64,000 bases of DNA from Verrucomicrobium spinosum DSM 4136 = JCM 18804. Its GTDB lineage: Bacteria > Verrucomicrobiota > Verrucomicrobiia > Verrucomicrobiales > Verrucomicrobiaceae. The stretch covers positions 2,637,105 through 2,701,104 of the forward strand of contig NZ_ABIZ01000001.1 of NCBI RefSeq assembly GCF_000172155.1, given 5' to 3'. Shown here one piece after another: positions 47,001 through 54,854 of the stretch. The notes under the pieces were generated by a model. The model was not told the origin of the DNA. It ran no database searches and was given only the letters and a program-made list of their open reading frames with translations. A program made the position numbers and the translations under genes. Within the stretch, counting starts at the first letter, position 1. Each line of letters begins with the position of its first letter.

Positions 47001-48291
47001 GCGGGTCGCCATTGCCTTTCGGCTTACTGACTGCTGCTGGGATATCGATTCACGACGCCACCTCTTGCCCCGGGCGTGTCGCCATTGCCTTTCGGCTTAC
47101 TGACTGCTGCTGGAGGCGCTCGGCAGATAGGACATCACCTCATCGTCGGTGTCGCCATTGCCTTTCGGCTTACTGACTGCTGCTGGAGGCATTCTCCAAA
47201 ACACGTTCCCCGCCACGCACAGCGTCGCCATTGCCTTTCGGCTTACTGACTGCTGCTGGCAAGGTCCTTCGAAAGTCACCATCGACGCGGGTCGCGTCGC
47301 CATTGCCTTTCGGCTTACTGACTGCTGCTGGCTTGGCCTTTACCTAGGCGGCGAGTACCGACCGCACGGTCGCCATTGCCTTTCGGCTTACTGACTGCTG
47401 CTGGGCGCCTTGGTCAGGCCCAACTTGTGAGCAGCCCCAGCGTCGCCATTGCCTTTCGGCTTACTGACTGCTGCTGGGAAGGTCAAGATCACCGATCCCT
47501 ACTACCAGGGAAGTGTCGCCATTGCCTTTCGGCTTACTGACTGCTGCTGGATTTCTGGCAACTCTTGGCATGGAGTCACCACCCGCGTCGCCATTGCCTT
47601 TCGGCTTACTGACTGCTGCTGGCAACCTTGGCCACGCAAAGCGGTCGAGCCACAAGGCCAAGTCGCCATTGCCTTTCGGCTTACTGACTGCTGCTGGGAC
47701 CTGGTGATCGTGGCGGCGAGGCCGTCGGTCGGGAAGAGTCGCCATTGCCTTTCGGCTTACTGACTGCTGCTGGTCCGCGCCAGTGAGCAGTAAGTTTTGC
47801 ACGGCACACTCGTCGCCATTGCCTTTCGGCTTACTGACTGCTGCTGGCCGCAAGCGCCACGTTCACGAATTTCGCCCAGTGCCTGAGTCGCCATTGCCTT
47901 TCGGCTTACTGACTGCTGCTGGACATGGGCACTCCATATGGCACGGTGATCGACCGCATCGTCGCCATTGCCTTTCGGCTTACTGACTGCTGCTGGGCTC
48001 AGGCGGAATACTTGACCCACCTGGCTGAGCGCGAGTCGCCATTGCCTTTCGGCTTACTGACTGCTGCTGGATCATGAAGACGACCCTCGATTACCCCGAG
48101 GAGCTCGAGTCGCCATTGCCTTTCGGCTTACTGACTGCTGCTGGCCCTGATGGGAGAGGGCTACTATGGCGGCTTGAGTTTCGTCGCCATTGCCTTTCGG
48201 CTTACTGACTGCTGCTGGCATACCCGGCGGCAAGATCGACTGGCACGAAGCTATTGTCGCCATTGCCTTTCGGCTTACTGACTGCTGCTGG
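44078..48291 (-). CRISPR. CRISPR array, 57 intact 36-nt repeats plus one degenerate terminal repeat
   Basis: The repeat on the + strand begins GTCGCCATTGCC and ends TGACTGCTGCTGG; the intact copies start at 44153, 44224, 44295 and so on to 48256 and show no substitutions by eye. Spacers are 35-40 nt. At 44078-44113 the repeat is degenerate: its last 19 bases are conserved (one change), its first 17 are not. This marks the leader-distal end and puts the leader to the right (48292 on), with transcription on the - strand. In that sense the repeat ends AATGGCGAC, giving an 8-nt crRNA handle, and contains a small GCC-GAAA-GGC stem with a GNRA loop. It lies downstream of, and in line with, the Cmr operon. 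Frames inside the array (for example PLPFGLLTAAG) are repeat artefacts. Confidence 0.98.
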
Positions 48292-48747
48292 AGGTAACGC
48301 CTAGGAGCTTGAGTGTCAATGGTTCCGGTAGCAGTTTGCGAGAGGGGAGGCAAACTCCATGTGGAGAGACACTGCGGGAGCGCTTGATTTGGGCTAACTC
48401 CCACAGTCTCAGCACGCGAGCGCCCCCGGCACTTTGGGCGGCACGTGAGCGCTCGCAGATGTCGGCAGATCGCAGGGGTTTGCCTGGGCAGGGGGGGGGC
48501 GGCCCCCTCCACCTCCACCCCCTCGCTGCCATCAGCCGCAACTCCGCAGGAGGAAGAAGGCGATGACGAGCAGGATGGCGATCCCGCATCCGGCGTCGCC
48601 ACCGCCTCCGCTGCTGTGGGGGCGATGGACGACGACGTGTTCTCCACGGCGGGCATGAATGTGTCGGACGCGACGGGACATGAGACATTCTCCTCGTGGG
48701 AGGCCGAGCGGCGAACGTGAGGATGTCCCAGGATCTCCATGGAAGCC
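48292..48747 (-). promoter_or_regulatory. Putative array leader region
   Basis: The 456 bases between the last repeat and the NE0113 gene hold no convincing gene. They should contain the leader and promoter of the array if transcription is leftward. The region is GC-rich, with a run of nine G at 48491-48499, so it lacks the AT-rich look of many leaders. A frame opening at 48797 overlaps the array and is rejected. Confidence 0.45.
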
Positions 48748-49887
48748 TCACCCCACCCGGGGCGGAACGTCACGAACGGTGTCACGATGGATGTCAAACC
48801 CGATACGACTGCGCGCCGGTGCCAGAAACGGGATGCAGCTTGCGACGTTGTTTTTCTTCAGCAAGGTGCGCAACTCGCTGAGACTGCGAGTGATGTCCTC
48901 TTTGGCAGCTTTCCCGGCGATGTACCGGGATGTCTTGCGATGATGCGGGTACTGCTGTTGCCATTGGCGGACGAATGCCAGGTAGGCTTCGGCGGCATCG
49001 ACCACGTCTTCAAACATGGCCTGCCCTGCCAGCGCCTGCTCATAAAGAAAGCTGGCCACCACCAGGCAGCGGCCCACCAGAAGGATCGGTTTACCCTGAA
49101 CGGAGAGGATGCCGTTCGCGGCGTCCAGGGTGACGGCTGGGCTGCCCTGGAGCGGGCGCTCTGCCCGGGCGTAACAATCTACCAGCCCGGCAAAGGTGCG
49201 GCGCGGTTCGTTGAGTTCCTCAAACTTGTTGCGCAGGGGCACAAACGGCAGGTCTGCCAGTTCCACCACGGCGTCGCCAGGGTCGGCAGGTGCAGGCGGT
49301 CCATTGAAAGGCCGGAACTCCAGGATGGGCCCGGGCTGGCCCGGGTAGTAGAACCCCCGGATGAATTCAAAAGGCTCACTGACGAGGACGTGGGTGACGC
49401 GGTCCGTCTCCTTCCCCAGAAGGCTCATAGCGCCGTAGAGCAGCGCTCCCATCGTTTTGCGTCCGCCTGCGATGCTGGCGATGACCTGATGGTCCTGGGC
49501 GTCGCAGTAAGGCGCCAGCGTTTGGACGATGAAGTTCGCTGCTGCATCATTCTGAGCATGGGTGCGCAAGTCGTCGGCCTTCTGGCGCACGCCGGTGGCG
49601 GCGTCCGGCAGGTCGATGACGCGGGGGCTGAGTTGAAGCCGGAGGTTCTCTTTGGGCAGGCGGGCTCCGGCAAAGATGTCTTCCCTCAACTTGGCCCATA
49701 CCGTCTGACCGCCCCAGGCTTCCAGCGGGGTGAGCAGCTGTTGCTGAATGTCCTGCTCACCCCTGGAGGTGGTGATGACGACCACTTCATCCGGTACGAC
49801 AGGTGGGCTCTCCTGCGCAAGAGCCCAGATCGTCTCCGTGAGGATGGCCGGAGACATGCCACTAACAGCGACGAGGATGGTGGGCAT
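48748..49887 (-). CDS. CRISPR-associated NE0113-family protein (CARF-like)
   Basis: 379 residues. It begins MPTILVAVSGMSPAILTET, with VIASIAGGRKTMGALLYGAM near residues 135-155, the layout of the NE0113 family (Cas_NE0113, TIGR02584), which has a CARF-type Rossmann fold that would bind cyclic oligoadenylate. The C-terminal third (LVGRCLVVASFLYEQALAGQ) is helical with no nuclease motif I can place, so it could be an effector, a regulator or a ring nuclease. It is the last cas-type gene before the array, 112 bases after the CARF-RelE gene. Confidence 0.85.
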   Translation of the reverse strand: MPTILVAVSGMSPAILTETIWALAQESPPVVPDEVVVITTSRGEQDIQQQLLTPLEAWGGQTVWAKLREDIFAGARLPKENLRLQLSPRVIDLPDAATGVRQKADDLRTHAQNDAAANFIVQTLAPYCDAQDHQVIASIAGGRKTMGALLYGAMSLLGKETDRVTHVLVSEPFEFIRGFYYPGQPGPILEFRPFNGPPAPADPGDAVVELADLPFVPLRNKFEELNEPRRTFAGLVDCYARAERPLQGSPAVTLDAANGILSVQGKPILLVGRCLVVASFLYEQALAGQAMFEDVVDAAEAYLAFVRQWQQQYPHHRKTSRYIAGKAAKEDITRSLSELRTLLKKNNVASCIPFLAPARSRIGFDIHRDTVRDVPPRVG

Positions 49888-49999
49888 GGGGGCAAAAAAG
49901 CAACGATTGAGCTTCTGATAGATGGGCGAATTAGGATGCGTGATTATGCGCTGTGCAAAAACTGGGGTTCGAGGACAAAGCTCACCATGGAAGGGGTGT

Positions 50000-51151
50000 T
50001 CAGACCTTCACGATTTGGTAGCCTGAAAGGTCTGAGGGGACCGGTTGGATCACAATGGAGGTGACTTCCTTCTCGTAGTCATCGTGATCCCTCCATATCT
50101 TGCGCACAAGGATCTCATCGTCGCGATGTTGCCAGACAATTCGATTGCCCGATCCCATTTTGGCCAGGCGCCAAGGATGGGATCGGCCTGGGGTGCCAGT
50201 AAGGTCATGGTTGATTCCTTTGTAGTCAGGATCTATCGCTGCTTTATTCCTGATTTGGCCAAGTTGTGTAGAGAGATGGGTCGAGTCGCGGCGAAACTCG
50301 GCCATGGCTTCGGGCGACAGCCGCACTGGCAGTTGATCAAGACGGATATATTGACCCAATTCGTTTAGTTCGACGAGATCATCCACCCGCGTGAAAAATG
50401 ATGGGAAGCGTTCAACCACGCTGCGTTGTTCCGCGCTGAGATCTTTCATCTGGGCTCCATTGCCGATCTTGCGAGCGGTGGATGATATCGTGGCGCGATC
50501 ATCTTCAGAAAAATGAACGGGGGCTGGGGCAATTTCCTGGAGAACCTGACTATCCTCGTGCAGGTAGAGAGAGGGTAAGCCGTGAAAAGATGCCGCGATG
50601 TGACCCAAGGCGACCATAGACTTGTATCCTCCGATTGGAGCGAAGGCGGTGGTATCAGGATGCCCGTCGCGTAGCAGTCGGCTGATTTGTCCGATAAAGG
50701 CACCGCTTGCCATAGCCAGGCCTCCTCTCTGCGTGGGATCAAAAGGCACACTCAGCTCTTGGCGATGGACCTGCACACCGAGCTGGGTCTCAAGTGCAGT
50801 TTCCTGAATGGTTGCCGAAAGCCGCCCACCCAACGTGGGCGTATGAATGAGGTGGACCAGGGCCCCCTGGGCAAGGGCGTTGCGTTGTTTGGCGATGGCG
50901 TATAAAATAGAAAACTCCGCTGATATTTCCTCGGGTGGGAGTTGCTGGGCTTGCGATGTCTGATGTGCTGCCCAAGTCAGACACGAGTTGAAGACGGCCT
51001 CCTCACTCAATGTTGGATCCTTGGGCACCGGGTTTTGTTGTCCGTTATCGAATTTGATGGGACTGTCCTCTTTGCGGAATAATTTTCCGAAGTAGTTGCG
51101 TGGTGCGAGAGCCGATATCCCGGCGGTGAGGACGAGTGTGGAAAATGGCAT
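50000..51151 (-). CDS. CARF-domain protein with C-terminal RelE/ParE-like domain (Cami1-type candidate)
   Basis: 383 residues from MPFSTLVLTAGISAL; the frame opens at 51202. The N-terminal half is CARF-like and resembles the APE2256/TIGR02619 CRISPR-associated group: strand-loop TLVLTAGISAL at residues 5-15, and the nucleotide-contact segment FAPIGGYKSMVALGHIAA at 170-187. The C-terminal part (about 285-364) fits the RelE/ParE ribonuclease fold: YKGINHDLTGTPGRSHPWRL, then GNRIVWQHRDDEILVRKIWR and DHDDYE. RelE toxins cut mRNA in the ribosome. CARF-RelE fusions (Cami1) are known in type III systems and are activated by cyclic oligoadenylate. Here it follows cmr1 after 127 bases. The toxin assignment comes from motif reading only. 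Confidence 0.72.
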   Translation of the reverse strand: MPFSTLVLTAGISALAPRNYFGKLFRKEDSPIKFDNGQQNPVPKDPTLSEEAVFNSCLTWAAHQTSQAQQLPPEEISAEFSILYAIAKQRNALAQGALVHLIHTPTLGGRLSATIQETALETQLGVQVHRQELSVPFDPTQRGGLAMASGAFIGQISRLLRDGHPDTTAFAPIGGYKSMVALGHIAASFHGLPSLYLHEDSQVLQEIAPAPVHFSEDDRATISSTARKIGNGAQMKDLSAEQRSVVERFPSFFTRVDDLVELNELGQYIRLDQLPVRLSPEAMAEFRRDSTHLSTQLGQIRNKAAIDPDYKGINHDLTGTPGRSHPWRLAKMGSGNRIVWQHRDDEILVRKIWRDHDDYEKEVTSIVIQPVPSDLSGYQIVKV

Positions 51152-51278
51152 GGGTAAGGGGTGGTGGACAAAGTGTGGCGTTGTGACCCCATGAGGTCTC
51201 AAGTGGCGTCGTTTTGGGACTGGTGCTTATTGCTGTGAAGTGGAGAGGGCTGCCTCGACCGAAAGTCAAATATTGCTC

Positions 51279-52142
51279 TCAGCCTGGGAATGCTTCCCGA
51301 AGTACGGTGCCGATCTTTTTGCCCCGTTCAGCCAGCAGATTGATGACGGACTCCAGGTCGCCCGCGCGGTTTCCTGTCACGGCAGAACGATCGTCCCATA
51401 TCGCTGCGATATGACAGGCTCCTTCAAGCGCCACGACGCGCAGGCGCAGCGGTGAGGTTTTCCGACCGCCATGGACATTCCCCAGCGGATGATTGAGGCG
51501 CGCCAGGTCATCCTCCCCCCTGTAGTCATCGCGACCTCCAAGAGTGTCTGAAATGATCCGCCGGGCATCCTCAGCTTTTGTAAAAGGGGTGGGTGAGATG
51601 CCAAATCGCAACGGAGCTCCTTGAAGCAGGTCGCCACAGCGCTGACGGAACTCCGCAAGCGAGCTTGGTGGGGTAAGCCCGGAGTGGGGCTCTGTGAGCG
51701 GCTCGAACCGGAAGCTTCCTGCGCCACGGGTGCTGCGCAATCCCAAGGTGCCGAGCAGGAGCCAGGCTTCCACGCAGCGATCTAGCTGCTTCGCCAGCCG
51801 GTCATCGAGGGGGAGGTGCCGGAGGCTGAGATGCAGATCGCAGGAGGCACCGGGCTTGAAGCAGGCTTTTGAGCTGGCCTGTCCTCCCGATTTGTGGGGC
51901 AAGGTGGCCATGCTTCCTGGTTGACCGGTGATGTGGTTCACGCGTACCGCGAGCTTGCTGGCTTGGGCACCGCCGTGCACTGCGCCAAACAGGGCTTTCT
52001 CATCCTGATAGCTGCCGCCAATCGCCCGGAACCACCAATGGAGCTGGCCGCGGATGGAAGGGGGGCGAATCTCAGGCACATCCTCGTAACTGCCTTTGCT
52101 AAAAAGAGGTGTGATGAAGGTGAGGCGATAACTCTTCGTCAT
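51279..52142 (-). CDS. cmr1: Type III-B RAMP protein Cmr1
   Basis: 287 residues. N-terminus YRLTFITPLFSKGSYEDVPE, then EIRPPSIRGQLHWWFRAI, the hallmark Cmr1 motif. The glycine-rich segment RSTRGAGSFRF is near residue 145. Cmr1 caps the effector at the 3' end of the crRNA and helps target recognition. The end is shorter than usual for the family (often 300-450 residues), so a second RAMP domain may be reduced. It overlaps cmr6 by 4 bases. Confidence 0.93.
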   Translation of the reverse strand: MTKSYRLTFITPLFSKGSYEDVPEIRPPSIRGQLHWWFRAIGGSYQDEKALFGAVHGGAQASKLAVRVNHITGQPGSMATLPHKSGGQASSKACFKPGASCDLHLSLRHLPLDDRLAKQLDRCVEAWLLLGTLGLRSTRGAGSFRFEPLTEPHSGLTPPSSLAEFRQRCGDLLQGAPLRFGISPTPFTKAEDARRIISDTLGGRDDYRGEDDLARLNHPLGNVHGGRKTSPLRLRVVALEGACHIAAIWDDRSAVTGNRAGDLESVINLLAERGKKIGTVLREAFPG

Positions 52143-53527
52143 GGCAGGGGGGGCAGGTTGAGCTTGCTGCGCAGGCTTTCGATGGGCTGGGCGATCTCTG
52201 GCTTTTTCTTTTTCCAGGTTTTCCAGCGCTCCCGTTTTTCCTTGTGGCTGGAGAGCAGGCGGATGAATGCCTTCTGTTCGATCTCCGGCTTGGAGCCAAG
52301 TTCTTTTCCAAAGAGGGCGAACTGCTCGTCCGTCAACCGGAGCAGAGTCTCGGCAGCGAGATCCTCCGGGGAGAGACTGGCCTGGCGTTCCGCTTCTGCC
52401 TGCCGCCGGGCGGCTTCCTCTGCGCTGGCCCTGGCTGCAGCTTCGGAGGCGGTCCGCTCCTTCAATTCCAGGGCTTCGATGTCAGCGAGCACATCGGGCC
52501 GCAGCGAGAACCAACCGTAACCAGCGGCGGTTTTGGCCCCCAATCCGCGAACAGTGAGCGCTGACTCCAGCCAGCGCTGAGCGTGCTTGAGGAGGTGGGA
52601 ATCGGTGCTGACGCCGCTGAGCACCAGGCAGAAAGCGAACTGGGCTCCCACCTCAACCGCGGGGAAGGAATTCGGCTGGGGATTCTCCTTGGAAAGGTCC
52701 TCCATCCTCCCGGAACGGTAGTACTCAGGGGTGTGGACGTTGGTGAGATCCACCACCATGCGGGCCTCGTTAAGCGGATAGGCGGGAAGAAACGACACCG
52801 CTCCCTTGAGATCCAACGAGCGATCCCCAAGCAGGTGCCTGAAGGGGTGCAGATCACCCTGATGCTTGGCTTCATGCTTGTAGTCACTGTCTGCGGTGCC
52901 GAACACGGACCGGAAAGTCTCAAACAGCGCTGCTTGCTGCTCCCCAGTGGTTTCCTTTATCTCCTGGAGGGCGGCGTGGCGGCAGACGCCCTTGACCGCA
53001 GAGCCGGGAATGAAGGGGAGGCCAAAAAGCCGGTCCAGGCAGATGCCTGCGTTTGGAACAAGGCTGTCCGCCAGGTTGATGGCCAGACGCCCCTCTAGCT
53101 GGCCCACGATCACAGAGCTATTTTCTGGGTGGGCCTGGCGAAAGAGTGCAATGAACCGCCGGGTATGGCGGGACCTGAGGGTGGTGAGTTCCCGGTCGTC
53201 CCACTTCACACGAGACAAGCCAGAGGCCATCTCTGCCTCTGCCAGGTAGCGGTCACGGTTCTTGGGCTCCACATTTCTCCCTCCGGCTTTGCGGCGTCTC
53301 TCGTCTGCTTCTCTGGAGAGAAGGGCGCTGGCTCCGTCAGCAATGCGCATGAAGCTCCAGCGGGAGGCCTCGTCCCATTTGATCTCCCGACCTTGTTCAT
53401 CCTGGGCAATAGGCCAGTGTTTGTGAAACACAAACTTGTCCAGGAGCAGACTCCGATTTTCCACCCTCTCTGCGAGAGGGCCGATGAGGGCTGCAACATC
53501 CCCGGGCATTGGAATGGCCGGATTCAC
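52139..53527 (-). CDS. cmr6: Type III-B RAMP protein Cmr6
   Basis: 462 residues from a GTG at 53527. This start follows an AGGAGG site and overlaps the cmr5 stop as GTGA; the upstream frame to 53578 is rejected. RAMP features: LFGLPFIPGSAVKGVCRHAA and VRGLGAKTAAGYGWFSLRPD, the glycine-rich loop. The C-terminal 120 residues form an unusual helical, coiled-coil-like extension (ASEAAARASAEEAARRQAEA) not seen in short Cmr6 proteins. It overlaps cmr1 by 4 bases. Confidence 0.92.
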   Translation of the reverse strand: MNPAIPMPGDVAALIGPLAERVENRSLLLDKFVFHKHWPIAQDEQGREIKWDEASRWSFMRIADGASALLSREADERRRKAGGRNVEPKNRDRYLAEAEMASGLSRVKWDDRELTTLRSRHTRRFIALFRQAHPENSSVIVGQLEGRLAINLADSLVPNAGICLDRLFGLPFIPGSAVKGVCRHAALQEIKETTGEQQAALFETFRSVFGTADSDYKHEAKHQGDLHPFRHLLGDRSLDLKGAVSFLPAYPLNEARMVVDLTNVHTPEYYRSGRMEDLSKENPQPNSFPAVEVGAQFAFCLVLSGVSTDSHLLKHAQRWLESALTVRGLGAKTAAGYGWFSLRPDVLADIEALELKERTASEAAARASAEEAARRQAEAERQASLSPEDLAAETLLRLTDEQFALFGKELGSKPEIEQKAFIRLLSSHKEKRERWKTWKKKKPEIAQPIESLRSKLNLPPLP

Positions 53528-53901
53528 CGCGCCCCCTCCTTGTCTTTCTTGACGAAGCGCCGGGCATAGGTCAGCCATGCCATGGTCTCCGTGGTGGCCT
53601 GTTTGAGCACTTCGCTAGGTGTGTCTGGAGCTGTCAGGTGTTCCAGTAGAGCCCGGCGATCCTTGATCTTCGCTGGTACAATCGCAACGTGCTCATCTGC
53701 GAGATGCACTGCGATGGCGTCAAACACCTTTGGCCATCCCTCTTTTTCTGAAAACGAATAGGCCGCTGTGGCCAGAAGTCCGTGATTCTGGATCAATGAC
53801 GGGATCTTTTTGATTACTTCGCCTCCTTTGTCTCCCCCGATGGGGCCTTGGGCGGCGAATTTAAGCACATTGCGGGCGCGGATTTGTTCCAGGTTCTGCA
53901 T
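53524..53901 (-). CDS. cmr5: Type III-B small subunit Cmr5
   Basis: 125 residues from MQNLEQIRARNVLKFAAQGP; an upstream GGAGG supports this ATG, whereas the frame opens at 54066 inside cmr4. All-helical small subunit, with LIQNHGLLATAAYSFSEKEG in the usual central helices. Cmr5 subunits line the effector filament and support Cmr2-Cmr4 contact. It sits 20 bases after cmr4 and overlaps cmr6 by 4. Confidence 0.9.
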   Translation of the reverse strand: MQNLEQIRARNVLKFAAQGPIGGDKGGEVIKKIPSLIQNHGLLATAAYSFSEKEGWPKVFDAIAVHLADEHVAIVPAKIKDRRALLEHLTAPDTPSEVLKQATTETMAWLTYARRFVKKDKEGAR

Positions 53902-53921
53902 GTTCAGAGTCCTCCGTATGA

Positions 53922-54767
53922 TCAAGCGAGTTTGATGGTGCAGAAGCCCTGGCCTGTGGTGCCGTTGCCGCCGAATTGCACGAGCTGCTCGACTTCGAGC
54001 CGGGCGAAGGCCTCGTTCTCCCTGCTTTCCTGCCGCAGGGCGGTGATGGGCGCATACATCAAGCACTCTGAGGGGACCGTCTCTTCATTAAAGAGGCCTC
54101 CGTCATCAGCGGTGCCGGTGTTGTGGTCGATTCTGACGTGCTGGTTGATCTGGCAGGCATTAACTGCGAAGTGTGACAAATCGCCATCTGAGAGCAGTAC
54201 GAACCTTCCCACCGCACCTGCAAGGACAGCGTCTCCCAAAAGCGAGCTCAGTTTTGACTCCCATTCGTGGGGAAACTCCCCGGTGGACCGATAGCGGTAT
54301 TCCTCTAAAACGACGCCCTTTTCGCCCGCCCGGTCAATCACGAGCCTGGCACCGGCCAGGCAGGTCATTTCCTCGGGCGGTGCTGGGGTTTTTAGATCCC
54401 AACCGGCATCCCGCGCCAGACGGGAAAGCGTGAGCGGGGACACTGCGAGCGCGAATGCTCCTTTGGCTGAGCGGACAGGGAAGGCTACGAGCCTGGCTTC
54501 GCCAAAGCTGAGGTCTCCAGAACGGAAGAGATTATCGTCATTGCCGCCTTTGCCGAAAAGGCGTTCCACTTCAGCGAGAGGCAGGCCCGTGCCCGAGACG
54601 GGACGGCTGAAATGGTCCCTCAGCACGCCTTTGACAGAACTGCCAGGAATGATCGGGAAGCCCGTATGCCGCTCGCGTTGGACGGGCTGGTCAATGGCCC
54701 CGAGGCTTGCCCCTGCTCCTACATGCAGTGGGGTGCGGGTGAATAGGTAAAGGATCTTGGTGGTCAT
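53922..54767 (-). CDS. cmr4: Type III-B backbone RAMP and target-RNA nuclease Cmr4
   Basis: 281 residues. YLFTRTPLHVGAGASLGAID puts Asp at residue 26, the position known as the catalytic Asp of Pyrococcus Cmr4, so target RNA cleavage at 6-nt steps is likely active. FPIIPGSSVKGVLRDHF is the RAMP motif and VQFGGNGTTGQGFCTIKLA the C-terminal Gly-rich loop. It is present in several copies per complex. The distance to cmr3 is 87 bases, larger than elsewhere in the operon. Confidence 0.95.
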   Translation of the reverse strand: MTTKILYLFTRTPLHVGAGASLGAIDQPVQRERHTGFPIIPGSSVKGVLRDHFSRPVSGTGLPLAEVERLFGKGGNDDNLFRSGDLSFGEARLVAFPVRSAKGAFALAVSPLTLSRLARDAGWDLKTPAPPEEMTCLAGARLVIDRAGEKGVVLEEYRYRSTGEFPHEWESKLSSLLGDAVLAGAVGRFVLLSDGDLSHFAVNACQINQHVRIDHNTGTADDGGLFNEETVPSECLMYAPITALRQESRENEAFARLEVEQLVQFGGNGTTGQGFCTIKLA

Positions 54768-54854
54768 GGATTACGAGTGGGAGAAGATGTCAAAGGGGAT
54801 CCGGATGGCGAGCAGGGGGATGTCCGGGGAGGTCCTGGGATGGGAGGGCAGGGT

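Noticed and set aside
44100-48290. Many 60-200-residue open frames inside the CRISPR array on both strands
   Set aside because: Their translations only repeat the CRISPR unit (for example PLPFGLLTAAG or QQQSVSRKAMAT) with spacer-coded inserts.
48491-48499. G9 run as a phase-variation site
   Set aside because: It lies in non-coding leader DNA with no start codon or frame nearby to switch.
48072-48797. 241-codon open frame across the leader region
   Set aside because: It runs into the array repeats, overlaps the end of the NE0113 gene, and is low in complexity with Ser/Ala/Pro bias.
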